Below, in pieces: positions 45,458 to 54,605 of a DNA stretch of 64,000 nt. Origin of the DNA: Micrococcales bacterium (GTDB lineage: Bacteria; Actinomycetota; Actinomycetes; Actinomycetales; Cellulomonadaceae); NCBI GenBank assembly GCA_009777345.1, contig WRMB01000002.1, positions 34,842-98,841 on the forward strand, read 5' to 3'. Position numbers and translations under genes: made by a program. The notes beneath the pieces were generated by a model. The model saw nothing but the letters and a program-made list of their open reading frames with translations, had not been told where the DNA came from and ran no database searches. The stretch's first letter is position 1. The number at the start of each line of letters is the position of its first letter.

Positions 45458-46428
45458 TCGCCGCCAGGCTGCTCGCCCTGGCCTTCCGCTGGGCGCCCCG
45501 GCTGCCCGAACCGCTGGTCCGGGCCCTGGCCGCGGGGGTCGCCGATATCGCCTGGCTGCTGCGCGGCAAGGGCGTCCGCAGGCTGGAGGCCAATCTGGCC
45601 CGGGTCCGGCCCGGCCTCACCTGGGGGGGCCTGCTCCGGCTGTCGCACGCGGGGATGCGGTCGTACCTGCGCTACTACGCCGAGATGCTGGTCCAGTCCG
45701 GGTGGACCGAGGCCCAGGTCGACGCCCGGGTCAGCATCGTCAACGCAGCCTGGGCCCAAGAGGTGTTCGCGGAGGGCCGGTCCGTCGTGGCGGCGCTAGG
45801 GCACCTGGGCAACTGGGACCTGGCCGGGACCTGGGCCTGCCGCCACCTGGCACCGATCACCACCGTCGCCGAACGGCTGGAACCGGAGCGGGTGTTCCAG
45901 GACTATCTCACCCTGCGCCAGAACGCCGGTATGCGGATCGTGCCCCTGGGGCGCGGCGAGGGCGGTCAGGCCTTCCGGGCGCTGGCCCGGGACGTGCGGG
46001 CGGGCGGGCGGTTCCTCCCGCTGCTGGCCGACCGGGACCTGTCGCACAGCGGCGTCGAGGTCCAGCTGTTCGGGCACCCGGCGCGGGTGGCCCCCGGGCC
46101 CGCGGCACTGACCAGCGGCGGCCGGGCGCCGTTGTGCGTCGTGTCGATCACCTACGAACGGCTGCACGGGGAGCGGCGCCGCCGGGCCGGGTCCCCCTGG
46201 GGGATCCAGGTGGCCTTCTCCGACCCGATCGTGGTGGACGACGCGCTGACCGGGCGGGACCGGGTCCGGGCGGCCACCCAGGCCTGGGTGGACGTGCTGG
46301 CGCAGACCATCGCCGAGGCGCCGCAGGACTGGCACATGCTGCAGCGGCTGTTCGTCGCGGACCTCGACCCGGTCCGGGACGCCCAGGTCGCGGCCCAGGC
46401 TGACGGCACCCAGGCCGGGGGGGCGTGA
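45454..46428 (+). CDS. patA: Phosphatidylinositol mannoside acyltransferase (PatA-like)
   Basis: A 324-residue LpxL/HtrB-family acyltransferase that acylates the mannose of PIM1 or PIM2. GHLGNWD is the HxxxxD active site, and ADRDLSHSGVEVQLFGHPARV is the second family block. It overlaps pgsA by four bases (GTGA) and abuts pimA by one, the order of Rv2612c-Rv2611c-Rv2610c. It acts on the inner face of the membrane. Confidence 0.9.
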   Translation: MIAARLLALAFRWAPRLPEPLVRALAAGVADIAWLLRGKGVRRLEANLARVRPGLTWGGLLRLSHAGMRSYLRYYAEMLVQSGWTEAQVDARVSIVNAAWAQEVFAEGRSVVAALGHLGNWDLAGTWACRHLAPITTVAERLEPERVFQDYLTLRQNAGMRIVPLGRGEGGQAFRALARDVRAGGRFLPLLADRDLSHSGVEVQLFGHPARVAPGPAALTSGGRAPLCVVSITYERLHGERRRRAGSPWGIQVAFSDPIVVDDALTGRDRVRAATQAWVDVLAQTIAEAPQDWHMLQRLFVADLDPVRDAQVAAQADGTQAGGA

Positions 46429-47627
46429 TGACGGTAGACCGGCCGCTGCGGGTCGGCGTGGTGTGCCCGTACTCGTTCGACCATCCCGGCGGCGTGCAGT
46501 TCCACGCCCGGGACCTGGCCGAGGCGCTGCTGGCCGACGGCCACCAGGTCTCCGTGCTGGCCCCCGCCGGGGACGGCACACCCGTACCGGAGTACCTGGT
46601 CCCCGCGGGCCGGGCGCTGGCCGTGCACTACAACGGGTCCGTCGCCCGGCTGGCCTTCGGGCCGGTCACCGCGGCCCGGGTGCGCAAGTGGCTGGCCACG
46701 GGCCAGTTCGACGTGCTGCACCTGCACGAGCCGGCCGTGCCCAGCCTGTCCATGCTGGCGCTGTGGATCGCGGAGGGCCCCGTGGTCGCGACCTTCCACT
46801 CGTCGTTGGTGCGGTCCCGGTCGCTGCAGATCGCCTACCCCTTCGTCCGGCAGTCGTTGGAGAAGATCACCGCGCGGATCGCGGTGTCCGAGGACGCCCG
46901 GCGCACCCTGGTCGAGCACCTCGGCGGCGATGCGGTGGTCATCCCAAACGGGGTGTACGTGGACCGGTTCGCGGCCGCCGCCCAGGACCCGGCCTGGACC
47001 GGCACCGCCGAGCGGCCGACCGTGGCCTTCCTCGGCCGTCTCGACGAGCCCCGCAAGGGCCTGAGCGTGCTGCTCAGTGCCGTGGCCCAGGTGCAGCGCA
47101 CCATCCCGGGCATCCGGGTGCTGGTCGCCGGGGGCGGGGAGACCGGAGCCGACCAGGCCGCCGAGGCCGGACCCGAGGTGGCCGCCGCGGTCGAGCTGCT
47201 GGGCACCGTGACCGACGCCGAGAAGGCCCGTCTGCTGGCCTCGGCCGACGTGTACTGCGCCCCCCAGACCGGCGGGGAGAGCTTCGGCATCGTCCTGGTC
47301 GAGGCCATGGCGACCGACACCTGCGTCGTCGCCTCCGACCTGGGGGCGTTCCGCCGGGTGCTCGACGACGGCGCCGCCGGGGTGCTGTTCCGCAACGGCG
47401 ACTCGGCCGACCTGGCCGCGACGCTGGTGCGGGTGCTGACCGACCGGGTCGGGGCCGCCGCCGCCCGGGCCCGGGCCGCCCAGGTGGTCCGTCGTTACGA
47501 CTGGAGCGCCGTGACCAAGCAGGTGCTCGCCGTGTACGAGATGGCCCTGGCCGGCCGCGACGCGCCGGTCGGCGAAGACCCGTCGGTGCTCCGCCTGCTG
47601 CGCCGCGACCGGGGGGAGCCCCGATGA
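46428..47627 (+). CDS. pimA: Phosphatidyl-myo-inositol alpha-mannosyltransferase
   Basis: GT4 glycosyltransferase transferring mannose from GDP-mannose to phosphatidylinositol, the first committed step of PIM synthesis. The 399-residue GT-B protein starts with RVGVVCPYSFDHPGGVQFHARDLA, has VIPNGVYVDRF in the linker, and the donor-site ESFGIVLVEAMA (E-x7-E). ATG 46428 shares one base with the upstream stop; GTG 46425 is an alternative. The next gene overlaps by four bases. Confidence 0.94.
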   Translation: MTVDRPLRVGVVCPYSFDHPGGVQFHARDLAEALLADGHQVSVLAPAGDGTPVPEYLVPAGRALAVHYNGSVARLAFGPVTAARVRKWLATGQFDVLHLHEPAVPSLSMLALWIAEGPVVATFHSSLVRSRSLQIAYPFVRQSLEKITARIAVSEDARRTLVEHLGGDAVVIPNGVYVDRFAAAAQDPAWTGTAERPTVAFLGRLDEPRKGLSVLLSAVAQVQRTIPGIRVLVAGGGETGADQAAEAGPEVAAAVELLGTVTDAEKARLLASADVYCAPQTGGESFGIVLVEAMATDTCVVASDLGAFRRVLDDGAAGVLFRNGDSADLAATLVRVLTDRVGAAAARARAAQVVRRYDWSAVTKQVLAVYEMALAGRDAPVGEDPSVLRLLRRDRGEPR

Positions 47628-48238
47628 GACCCCTCGAAGTCTTCGCCGTGCTGTTCATCGTCCTGGCCCTGGTGCTCTGGGCGGTCTGGCTGCGGGCCTC
47701 GCGCCTGGACCGGCTGCACCGCAAGGTGGTCTCGGCCCGGGCCGTGGTCGCCGCCCAGCTGGTCCGACGGGCCACGGTCGCCGCCGAGCTGGCCACGTCC
47801 GGTCTGCTCGACCCGGTGAGCTCGGTGGTGCTGGGTGAGTCAGCCTGGCAGGCCCTGGCGGTCTCCACCACGGCGTCCACCACCGCCCCCGACACCCGGG
47901 CGGTGCTCGGCGACGCGGCGTCCGCCGTGCAACCAGGTCCCGGCCCGGCCGAGAGCGAGCTGACCGCGACCCTCACCGAGCTGCTGTCCGACGATCCGGA
48001 GGTCGACCGGCTGCGCGACGATCCGCTGGGTGCCGAGCTGCTCGACCAGCTGGCCGCCGCCTGGTACCGGGTGCAGCTGGCCCGGCGGATCCACAACGAG
48101 GCCGTGGCCCAGGCCCAGCGGGTGCGACGGGGCCGCCTGGTCCGCACCTTCCACCTGGCCGGGCACGCCGCGGAACCGAAGACGCTCGAGCTGGACGACT
48201 CCATGCCCCAGACTCTGAACGAGCAGAGCCGTACCTGA
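47624..48238 (+). CDS. Membrane-anchored helical protein, LemA-like
   Basis: A 204-residue protein with one N-terminal membrane helix (VFAVLFIVLALVLWAVWL) and a long helical domain: RASRLDRLHRKVVSARAVVAAQLVRRATVAAELA, then a variable Ala/Thr stretch and WYRVQLARRIHNEAVAQAQRVRRGRLVRTFHLAGHA, which resembles the LemA-type YN-repeat helix. It ends the PIM operon, overlapping pimA by four bases; in M. tuberculosis Rv2609c holds this position, with a different description. Envelope role is inferred only. Confidence 0.75.
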   Translation: MRPLEVFAVLFIVLALVLWAVWLRASRLDRLHRKVVSARAVVAAQLVRRATVAAELATSGLLDPVSSVVLGESAWQALAVSTTASTTAPDTRAVLGDAASAVQPGPGPAESELTATLTELLSDDPEVDRLRDDPLGAELLDQLAAAWYRVQLARRIHNEAVAQAQRVRRGRLVRTFHLAGHAAEPKTLELDDSMPQTLNEQSRT

Positions 48239-48335
48239 GCGCCGTCGCTACTATGGCCTGGCCGCAGCACCCGTGCGTGGCTGTCTACCGCCCCCCTTGT
48301 CGTGAAGAACGTCTGTTGTGAGGAACACCGAGAAC

Positions 48336-49238
48336 ATGAGCACTGGGACCACGCAGCCCACCGTCGGCACCGCCCGGGTCAAGCGAGGCATGGCCGAGAT
48401 GCTCAAGGGCGGCGTCATCATGGACGTCGTCACCCCCGAGCAGGCGAAGATCGCCGAGGACGCCGGAGCCGTCGCCGTCATGGCCCTGGAACGGGTACCG
48501 GCCGATATCCGGGCCCAGGGTGGGGTGGCCCGGATGAGCGACCCGGACCTCATCGACCAGATCATCGCCACGGTATCGATCCCGGTGATGGCCAAGGCCC
48601 GGATCGGGCACTTCGTCGAGGCCCAGGTGCTGCAGTCGCTGGGGGTGGACTACGTCGACGAGTCCGAGGTGCTCACCCCGGCCGACTATGCCCACCACAT
48701 CGACAAGTGGGCGTTCACCGTGCCGTTCGTGTGCGGGGCGACCAACCTGGGCGAGGCGCTGCGCCGGATCACCGAGGGCGCCGCGATGATCCGCTCCAAG
48801 GGCGAGGCCGGTACCGGTGACGTGTCCAACGCCACGACGCACATGCGGACGCTCCGCGACGAGATCCGCCGACTGACCGCGCTGCCGCCCGACGAGCTGT
48901 ACCTGGCCGCCAAGGAGCTCGGAGCCCCCTACGAGCTGGTCGCCGAGGTAGCGCAGGCCGGTCGCCTCCCGGTGGTCCTGTTCACCGCGGGCGGGATCGC
49001 CACGCCCGCCGACGCGGCCATGATGATGCAGCTGGGTGCCGAGGGTGTGTTCGTCGGGTCGGGTATCTTCAAGTCCGGCGACCCGGCCGCCCGGGCTGCG
49101 GCGATCGTCAAGGCCACGACGTTCCACGACGACCCTGACGTCGTCGCGCAGGTCTCCCGGGGCCTGGGGGAGGCGATGGTCGGCATCAACGTCGACGACG
49201 TGCCGGCGCCGCACCGGTTGGCCGACCGGGGTTGGTGA
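48336..49238 (+). CDS. pdxS: Pyridoxal 5'-phosphate synthase, synthase subunit
   Basis: DXP-independent PLP synthase that builds PLP from ribose-5-phosphate, glyceraldehyde-3-phosphate and ammonia supplied by PdxT. The 300-residue TIM barrel has [19 protein letters not shown], the Schiff-base Lys in [12 protein letters not shown], and the phosphate-binding [11 protein letters not shown]. The start is ATG 48336; GTG 48318 would add six residues. It overlaps the nudix gene by four bases. PdxT is separated by that gene and by a minus-strand small ORF. Confidence 0.95.
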   Translation: MSTGTTQPTVGTARVKRGMAEMLKGGVIMDVVTPEQAKIAEDAGAVAVMALERVPADIRAQGGVARMSDPDLIDQIIATVSIPVMAKARIGHFVEAQVLQSLGVDYVDESEVLTPADYAHHIDKWAFTVPFVCGATNLGEALRRITEGAAMIRSKGEAGTGDVSNATTHMRTLRDEIRRLTALPPDELYLAAKELGAPYELVAEVAQAGRLPVVLFTAGGIATPADAAMMMQLGAEGVFVGSGIFKSGDPAARAAAIVKATTFHDDPDVVAQVSRGLGEAMVGINVDDVPAPHRLADRGW

Positions 49239-49795
49239 CCTCCCCCGGTGAGGGCGCCCCGGGCCCTCGTACCGCGGCGCTCGGGCGGCAGTGGCGTCGC
49301 GGGTCCGACGGGCGGCTGTTCCGCCGCGCGGCCCGGGTGATCCTGCTCGACCCGGACGACCGGGTGCTGCTGGTGCGCGGCCACGACGCGGACCAGCCCT
49401 CGCGCCGCTGGTGGTTCACCGTCGGCGGTGGCCTGGACGACGGTGAGACCGCCCAGGCGGCGGCGCTGCGCGAGCTGCGGGAGGAGACCGGTATCGAGCT
49501 GGCGGCCGGTGCGCTGGTCGGGCCGGTCTACACCCGGTCGGCGGTGTTCGACTTCGTCCGCGAGCACTGCCGCCAGGACGAGGCTCTGTTCTACGCCCGG
49601 GTCGGCTCCGGTACCAGGTTGAGCCGGTCCGGCTGGACGGACCTGGAGGGCGAGCTGCTGGACGACCTGCGCTGGTTCACCCTCGACGACCTCGCCCAGG
49701 TCACCGAAGAGGTGTTCCCCCAGGGACTGGTCGACCTGGTGCGGACCCTGCTGGACGGCTGGGACGGCGTGACCCGGCACCTGGACGAGACCTAA
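49235..49795 (+). CDS. NUDIX hydrolase
   Basis: A 186-residue Nudix protein: [24 protein letters not shown] is a complete Nudix box, with all metal-binding Glu residues. The substrate is unknown; the neighbours hint at nucleoside-diphosphate or coenzyme housekeeping. GTG 49235 overlaps the pdxS stop by four bases, so the two are coupled. Confidence 0.88.
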   Translation: MTSPGEGAPGPRTAALGRQWRRGSDGRLFRRAARVILLDPDDRVLLVRGHDADQPSRRWWFTVGGGLDDGETAQAAALRELREETGIELAAGALVGPVYTRSAVFDFVREHCRQDEALFYARVGSGTRLSRSGWTDLEGELLDDLRWFTLDDLAQVTEEVFPQGLVDLVRTLLDGWDGVTRHLDET

Positions 49796-49816
49796 ATACC
49801 CTGCCTGCCCGTCTGC

Positions 49817-50029
49817 TCAGTCTTGGTGCGGCAGCGCCGTCGACGTCGTCGGCTGTGACGGCAGTCCGTAGAGCGGGCGCCGACGGGTCTCGGTGCGGTC
49901 GGCCTGCGGTTCGGAGGCGATCTCGGACAGACCGTCGTGCAGCTTGCCGAGCAGATCAGCGGTCAGCGTCACGTCTTTGTTCAGCAGCCCGAGCTCGGCA
50001 GCCAGGGCGGCGGTCGATTCGATGGTCAC
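49817..50029 (-). CDS. Small orphan protein, minus strand, between nudix and pdxT
   Basis: A 70-residue ORF: VTIESTAALAAELGLLNKDVTLTADLLGKLHDGLSEIASEP is a likely amphipathic helical region, followed by a basic and Thr/Pro-rich tail. GTG 50029 lies 7 bases from a TATCTT box, so a leaderless start is plausible. I do not recognise it. It is antisense to nothing and occupies a gap that would otherwise be empty; an artefact is possible. Confidence 0.5.
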   Translation of the reverse strand: MTIESTAALAAELGLLNKDVTLTADLLGKLHDGLSEIASEPQADRTETRRRPLYGLPSQPTTSTALPHQD

Positions 50030-50192
50030 GCTGACCAAGATACCTGGATAAAGGGGATGTTTCAGGCTTATACGCACCGGTGTGCCCCGTGCGCGGGACA
50101 CAGTTTGGTCACGACGCTCGTGCGGTAGTCCGATCGGGTGGTGCCGCAGACCACGAGAAGCCTCCTGACAGCACGGCTTAGTATCGAAGCTT

Positions 50193-50894
50193 GTGAAACC
50201 CGTCGTCGGAGTCCTGGCCCTGCAGGGTGATGTGCCCGAGCACCTTGCCGCACTGCGGTCCGCGGGCGCCGACGCGGTACCGGTGCGCCGCCAGGCCGAG
50301 CTGGCCGCGCTCGACGGGATAGTGCTGCCCGGCGGGGAGTCCACGGCGATCGACCGGCTGCTGCGGGCCTTCGACCTGTTCGGGCCGCTGCGCGAGCGGC
50401 TGCGGGCCGGTCTGCCCGCCTACGGTTCGTGCGCCGGGATGGTCCTGCTCGCCGACCGGGTGCTCGACGGGACGGTCGACCAGCAGACCCTCGGCGGGCT
50501 GGACGTCACGGTCCGGCGCAACGCCTTCGGCCGCCAGGTGGACTCCTTCGAGACCGACCTGGACGTGGACCAGGTCCCCGGTCCGGTGCGCGCCGTGTTC
50601 ATCCGGGCGCCGTGGGTGGAGGCGGTCGGACCGGCCGTCACGGTGCTGGCGCGGGCCTGTCTCCCGGCTCCCGGCACGCCGCGTGCCGCGAGCCGGGAGG
50701 CACGCCCTGCCGTGGAGGACGGGCCCGCCGCCGGTACCCCCGCCAGCGGGGCCGCCGGTAGGATCGTCGCGGTGCGCCAGGGGGTGCTGCTCGCGACGTC
50801 CTTCCATCCGGAGGTCACGGGCGACGACCGGGTGCACCGCCTGTTCGTGGACATGGTCCGCGGCAACCAGCCAAAGAGCCTTAGCAGACGCTAG
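50193..50894 (+). CDS. pdxT: Pyridoxal 5'-phosphate synthase, glutaminase subunit, with ~34-residue insertion
   Basis: Class I glutamine amidotransferase that passes ammonia to PdxS. At 233 residues it is longer than the usual ~190-200. [20 protein letters not shown] and the nucleophile Cys in [10 protein letters not shown] are intact, as is SFHPEV with the catalytic His. Between VLAR and GRIVAVRQG there is an extra Ala/Pro/Arg-rich stretch, coded by palindromic DNA (separate entry). GTG 50193 lies 8 bases after TAGTAT. Whether the insertion disturbs the PdxS interface is unknown. Confidence 0.93.
   Translation: MKPVVGVLALQGDVPEHLAALRSAGADAVPVRRQAELAALDGIVLPGGESTAIDRLLRAFDLFGPLRERLRAGLPAYGSCAGMVLLADRVLDGTVDQQTLGGLDVTVRRNAFGRQVDSFETDLDVDQVPGPVRAVFIRAPWVEAVGPAVTVLARACLPAPGTPRAASREARPAVEDGPAAGTPASGAAGRIVAVRQGVLLATSFHPEVTGDDRVHRLFVDMVRGNQPKSLSRR
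50661..50768 (+). repeat. In-frame palindromic insertion within pdxT
   Basis: An 18-base arm palindrome with one mismatch (50661-50678 and 50682-50699, loop CCG) is followed by a second hairpin motif, CCGGTACCCCCGCCAGCGGG (from 50731). A near copy of the second motif (CCGGTATCCCC...) lies upstream of hisS at 62684. Together they account for the residues not found in normal PdxT. Confidence 0.65.
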
Positions 50895-50912
50895 ACGGGA
50901 GCAGCACGTCCG

Positions 50913-51671
50913 ATGTCCGGTCACTCCAAGTGGGCAACCACGAAGCACAAGAAGGCGCTGGTCGACGCCAAGCGCGGCAAGCTCTTCGCCAAGCTGATCA
51001 AGAACATCGAGGTGGCGGCCCGGACCGGCGGTGGTGATCCGGCCGGGAACCCGACCCTGTACGACGCTGTCCAGAAGGCCCGCAAGTCGTCGGTACCCGC
51101 CGACAACATCGACCGGGCCGTGAAACGTGGCTCCGGTGCCGAGGCGGGCGGCGCGGAGTACCAGTCGATCCTCTACGAGGGCTACGCCCCGGGCGGGGTC
51201 GCGGTGCTCGTGGAGTGCCTGACCGACAACCGGAACCGGGCCGCATCCGACGTCCGGGTGGCTTTCACCCGCAACGGTGGCGCCATGGCCGACCCCGGGT
51301 CGGTGGCCTACCTGTTCTCGCGCAAAGGTGTCGTCGTCGTGCCGAAAGAGGGCACGACCGAGGACGACGTCATGCTCGCCGTGCTGGACGCCGGGGCCGA
51401 AGAGGTGACGGACTCGGGGGAGTCGTTCGAGGTGCTGACCGAGGCGACCGACCTGGTCCCGGTCCGTCAGGCGCTGCAGGACGCCGGGATCGAGTACGAC
51501 TCGGCCGATGTGGTGTTCTACCCGGCCACGGAGGTCGAGGTGGACGTCGAGGGGGCGCGCAAGGTCGTGCGCCTGGTGGACGCCCTGGAGGACTCCGACG
51601 ACGTGCAGAGCGTGTACGCAAACTTCACGGCGTCCGACGCGGTGCTGGCCGCGCTGGAGGCCGAGGAGTAG
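50913..51671 (+). CDS. yebC: YebC/PmpR family transcriptional regulator or translation factor
   Basis: A 252-residue YebC-type protein: [27 protein letters not shown] is the family N-terminus, and [18 protein letters not shown]-like central and C-terminal blocks follow. YebC proteins are described as transcription regulators or as factors for translating proline-rich sequences. It begins 19 bases after pdxT. Its last 47 bases overlap the 3' end of ruvC, which runs in the opposite direction. Confidence 0.93.
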   Translation: MSGHSKWATTKHKKALVDAKRGKLFAKLIKNIEVAARTGGGDPAGNPTLYDAVQKARKSSVPADNIDRAVKRGSGAEAGGAEYQSILYEGYAPGGVAVLVECLTDNRNRAASDVRVAFTRNGGAMADPGSVAYLFSRKGVVVVPKEGTTEDDVMLAVLDAGAEEVTDSGESFEVLTEATDLVPVRQALQDAGIEYDSADVVFYPATEVEVDVEGARKVVRLVDALEDSDDVQSVYANFTASDAVLAALEAEE

Positions 51672-52233
51672 GGCGCCGTCGCGCGGCCTGCTCGGCCGCC
51701 GCCCAGGTGCGCTGGGCCGCGGTGAGCGCGCCGGGCTCGCGCTGCGGGGCGCCGAGCGCCCCGGCCGGACGCCACAGGTGGCAGATGGCCAGGGCCAGGG
51801 CGTCGGCAGCGTCGGCGGGCCGGGGTCGTTCCGGCAGGTCCAGCAGCCGGGCTACCATCGTCTGGACCTGGGCCTTGTGCGCCGCACCGGTGCCGGTGAC
51901 CGCGGCCTTCACCTCGCTGGGGGTGTGCGCCGCGACCGGGATGCGGCGGCGGGCGGCGGCGAGCATGGCGATCCCTGCCACCTGGGCGGTGCCCGTCACG
52001 GTGTGCATGTTGTGCTGGGCGAACACCCGTTCCACGGCCACGGTGTCCGGAGCGTGCCGCTCCAGCCACTCGTCGATCGTCTCGGCGATGACGAGCAGGC
52101 GCTGGTCGACGCCGAGCGCCGGGTCGGACCGGGCCAGGCCGACGGCGACCAGCCGCACGCGGCGGCCCGGCAGGGAGTCCACGACGCCGAGCCCGCACCG
52201 GGTCAGGCCGGGATCGACTCCGAGGACGCGCAC
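51625..52233 (-). CDS. ruvC: Holliday junction endonuclease RuvC, inverted relative to neighbours
   Basis: Dimeric junction resolvase, 202 residues. [18 protein letters not shown] (first catalytic Asp), [13 protein letters not shown] (Glu), and [12 protein letters not shown] (paired Asp residues) are intact, and the basic Pro/Arg-rich C-tail is longer than usual. The gene is on the minus strand, whereas yebC, ruvA and ruvB are on the plus strand; the standard actinobacterial order has all four together. Its GTG 52233 start diverges from ruvA, with a 118-base gap. Confidence 0.92.
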   Translation of the reverse strand: MRVLGVDPGLTRCGLGVVDSLPGRRVRLVAVGLARSDPALGVDQRLLVIAETIDEWLERHAPDTVAVERVFAQHNMHTVTGTAQVAGIAMLAAARRRIPVAAHTPSEVKAAVTGTGAAHKAQVQTMVARLLDLPERPRPADAADALALAICHLWRPAGALGAPQREPGALTAAQRTWAAAEQAARRRPTPRPPARPAPRRTP

Positions 52234-52351
52234 AGGGGCTATCGTCGCAGCCGGGAGACGTGGAACCTGGTAGGTGTCCGGCGTGTCGGTCGTACAGGTG
52301 TTCGTCGCATGAGAAAGTGTCGTCGTCCAACAGTCGAGAGGAGTCCAGCAG

Positions 52352-52963
52352 GTGATCGCATCGGTGCACGGTGAGGTGCTGTCCGTCGGCCTGGACACCG
52401 CGGTGGTCGAGGTCGGCGGGGTCGGGCTGGCGGTCCAGGCCACCCCGGCGACGCTGGCCGGGCTGCGGGTCGGCTCGTCGGCCCGGCTGGCGACGTCGCT
52501 GCTGGTCCGGGAGGACGCCCTGACCCTGTTCGGGTTTGCCGACGCCGACGAGCGGGAGGTGTTCGAGACCGTGCAGACCGTCACCGGGATCGGCCCGCGC
52601 CTGGCGCTGGCCATGCTGGCGGTGCACACCCCGGACGGGCTGCGCCGAGCCGTGGCCGACGAGGACCTGGCGGCGCTGCAGCGGGTCCCAGGCGTGGGCC
52701 GCAAGAGCGCCCAGCGGATCGTCCTAGAGCTCAAGGACCGGCTCGGCGCCCCGGCACGCCCGTCCGGGACCGTCGCGTCGGCGGCTCCGGACGACCGCCG
52801 GGGCCAGGTGGTCGAGGCGCTGACCGGGCTGGGCTGGCCGGAACGGGCCGCCGTCGCCGCGGTGGAGCAGGTGCTGGACGGTTCGACCGACCCGGTCGGG
52901 GCCGCCGAGGTCTCCGGGGTGCTGCGGGCCGCGCTGCGGACGCTGGGCGGTGCCCGTGGCTGA
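52352..52963 (+). CDS. ruvA: Holliday junction DNA helicase subunit RuvA
   Basis: A 203-residue RuvA: N-terminal OB fold ([12 protein letters not shown]...), tandem HhH motifs ([19 protein letters not shown] and [19 protein letters not shown]), and a C-terminal RuvB-binding domain. GAGGAG precedes GTG 52352. It overlaps ruvB by 14 bases. Confidence 0.95.
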   Translation: MIASVHGEVLSVGLDTAVVEVGGVGLAVQATPATLAGLRVGSSARLATSLLVREDALTLFGFADADEREVFETVQTVTGIGPRLALAMLAVHTPDGLRRAVADEDLAALQRVPGVGRKSAQRIVLELKDRLGAPARPSGTVASAAPDDRRGQVVEALTGLGWPERAAVAAVEQVLDGSTDPVGAAEVSGVLRAALRTLGGARG

Positions 52964-54038
52964 CGACGTGGGCACAGAGGTCGGCACAGAGATGGGCACA
53001 GACGTCGGGCACCCGGATATCGGTTCGCTGGTCCGGCCGGGCGCGGACGAGGCGGAACGAGCCGCTGAGGCGGCGCTGCGGCCCCGGACCCTGCGGGAGT
53101 TCGTCGGTCAGCGGGTGGTCCGCGACCAGCTGTCCCTGGTGCTCGACGCGGCCCGGCGTCGCGGCCGGGCGCCGGACCACGTGCTGCTGGCCGGACCGCC
53201 CGGCCTGGGCAAGACCACCCTGGCGATGATCGTCGCCGCCGAGCTGGGCGCCTCGCTGCGGGTGACCAGCGGTCCGGCCATCCAGCACGCTGGTGACCTG
53301 GCCGCGGTGCTGTCCTCGCTCGACGAGGGCGAGGTGCTGTTCATCGACGAGATCCACCGGCTGGCCCGGGCGGCCGAAGAGCTGCTGTACGTGGCGATGG
53401 AGGACTTCCGGGTCGACGTCGTCGTGGGCAAGGGCGCCGGGGCGTCGGCCATCCCGTTGGCGCTGCCGCCGTTCACCGTGGTCGGCGCGACCACCCGGTC
53501 CGGGCTGCTGCCCGCGCCGCTGCGCGACCGCTTCGGCTTCACCGCCCACCTGGACTTCTACGATCCCGCCGAGCTGGTGCGGGTGCTGGTCCGCTCCGCC
53601 GGGCTGCTGGGGGTGCGGCTGGCCGACGAGGCGGCTCAGGAGATCGCCGGCCGGTCGCGCGGCACCCCCCGGATCGCCAACCGGCTGCTGCGGCGGGTGC
53701 GGGACTGGGCCGAGGTGCGCGGCGACGGCAGCTGTTCGCTGACCGCGGCCCGTGCGGCGCTGGAGGTCTACGAGGTCGACGTCCGGGGCCTGGACCGGCT
53801 CGACCGGGCGGTGCTCGACGCGCTGTGCCGCCGGTTCGGCGGGGGACCGGTCGGCCTGACCACGCTGGCCGTGACCGTCGGCGAGGAGCCAGAGACCGTG
53901 GAGACCGTCGCCGAGCCGTTCCTCGTCCGCGAGGGGTTCGTGGCCCGGACCCCGCGGGGCCGGGTGGCCACGACCGAGGCGTGGCGCCACCTGGGCCTGG
54001 CCCCGCCCGAGCCGGTCGGCACCACGCTGTTCGACTGA
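52950..54038 (+). CDS. ruvB: Holliday junction branch-migration ATPase RuvB
   Basis: AAA+ motor, 362 residues: Walker [14 protein letters not shown], Walker [11 protein letters not shown], sensor-1 GATTRSGLL, and a winged-helix C-terminus ([17 protein letters not shown]). The first ~25 residues contain a small repeat, [13 protein letters not shown], coded by a 12-base unit repeated about three times. It overlaps ruvA by 14 bases and works with RuvA and RuvC. Confidence 0.96.
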   Translation: MPVADDVGTEVGTEMGTDVGHPDIGSLVRPGADEAERAAEAALRPRTLREFVGQRVVRDQLSLVLDAARRRGRAPDHVLLAGPPGLGKTTLAMIVAAELGASLRVTSGPAIQHAGDLAAVLSSLDEGEVLFIDEIHRLARAAEELLYVAMEDFRVDVVVGKGAGASAIPLALPPFTVVGATTRSGLLPAPLRDRFGFTAHLDFYDPAELVRVLVRSAGLLGVRLADEAAQEIAGRSRGTPRIANRLLRRVRDWAEVRGDGSCSLTAARAALEVYEVDVRGLDRLDRAVLDALCRRFGGGPVGLTTLAVTVGEEPETVETVAEPFLVREGFVARTPRGRVATTEAWRHLGLAPPEPVGTTLFD

Positions 54039-54137
54039 CGAGCTGTTCGACTGACGACCGGGACAGCCTCGCCTGCGCACGGAATCGAGAGGCATGCCCT
54101 AGACTCGCCCCCGGTTGCCCCGACACGAAGGACACAT

Positions 54138-54542
54138 ATGCTCACCGGTCTGGCCCAAGAAGCCTCAGGCGGTAGCGGCGGCTTGGGCTTTATGTTCTGG
54201 GTCGTCCTCATCGGCGGCGGCGCGCTGCTGTGGACGACCTTCAGCCGCTCCCGCAAGCTGCAGCGCGGCCAGGTGGACGTGCGCAACAGCCTGGCCCCGG
54301 GCGACGAGGTGATGACCGGCTCCGGGCTGTACGGCACCGTGGTCTCGGCCGACGGCGATGTCATCGTGCTGGAGACCTCGCCCGGTGTGGAGCAGCGCTG
54401 GGCGCGGGCCGCGGTCGCGCGGAAGGTGGACCCGCTGCCGGAGGAGACAGACCCAGGGGCCGTTGAGGACGAACCGGAGTTCGACGAGTTCGAGGTCCCC
54501 GACGACCCGTCCAGCCTGGACCCTGACGACAAGAAGCCCTGA
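54138..54542 (+). CDS. yajC: Preprotein translocase auxiliary subunit YajC
   Basis: A 134-residue single-span protein (FMFWVVLIGGGALLWTTF) followed by the YajC cytoplasmic domain (LAPGDEVMTGSGLYGTVV) and an acidic tail rich in Asp/Glu/Pro. It assists SecDF. GAAGGA lies just upstream of ATG 54138, and TAGACT at 54099 is the likely -10 box. secD follows 63 bases later. Confidence 0.9.
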   Translation: MLTGLAQEASGGSGGLGFMFWVVLIGGGALLWTTFSRSRKLQRGQVDVRNSLAPGDEVMTGSGLYGTVVSADGDVIVLETSPGVEQRWARAAVARKVDPLPEETDPGAVEDEPEFDEFEVPDDPSSLDPDDKKP

Positions 54543-54605
54543 CCTGACCGGGCCGGTCGCCGACCGCGCCCCGAACCCCCGAAGCCTACGAGGAAGCCCA
54601 GTACG

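Noticed and set aside
52968-53010. Short tandem repeat at the ruvB N-terminus as a phase-variation switch
   Set aside because: The 12-base unit is a multiple of three, so copy changes would not shift the frame; it is only a minor length polymorphism candidate.
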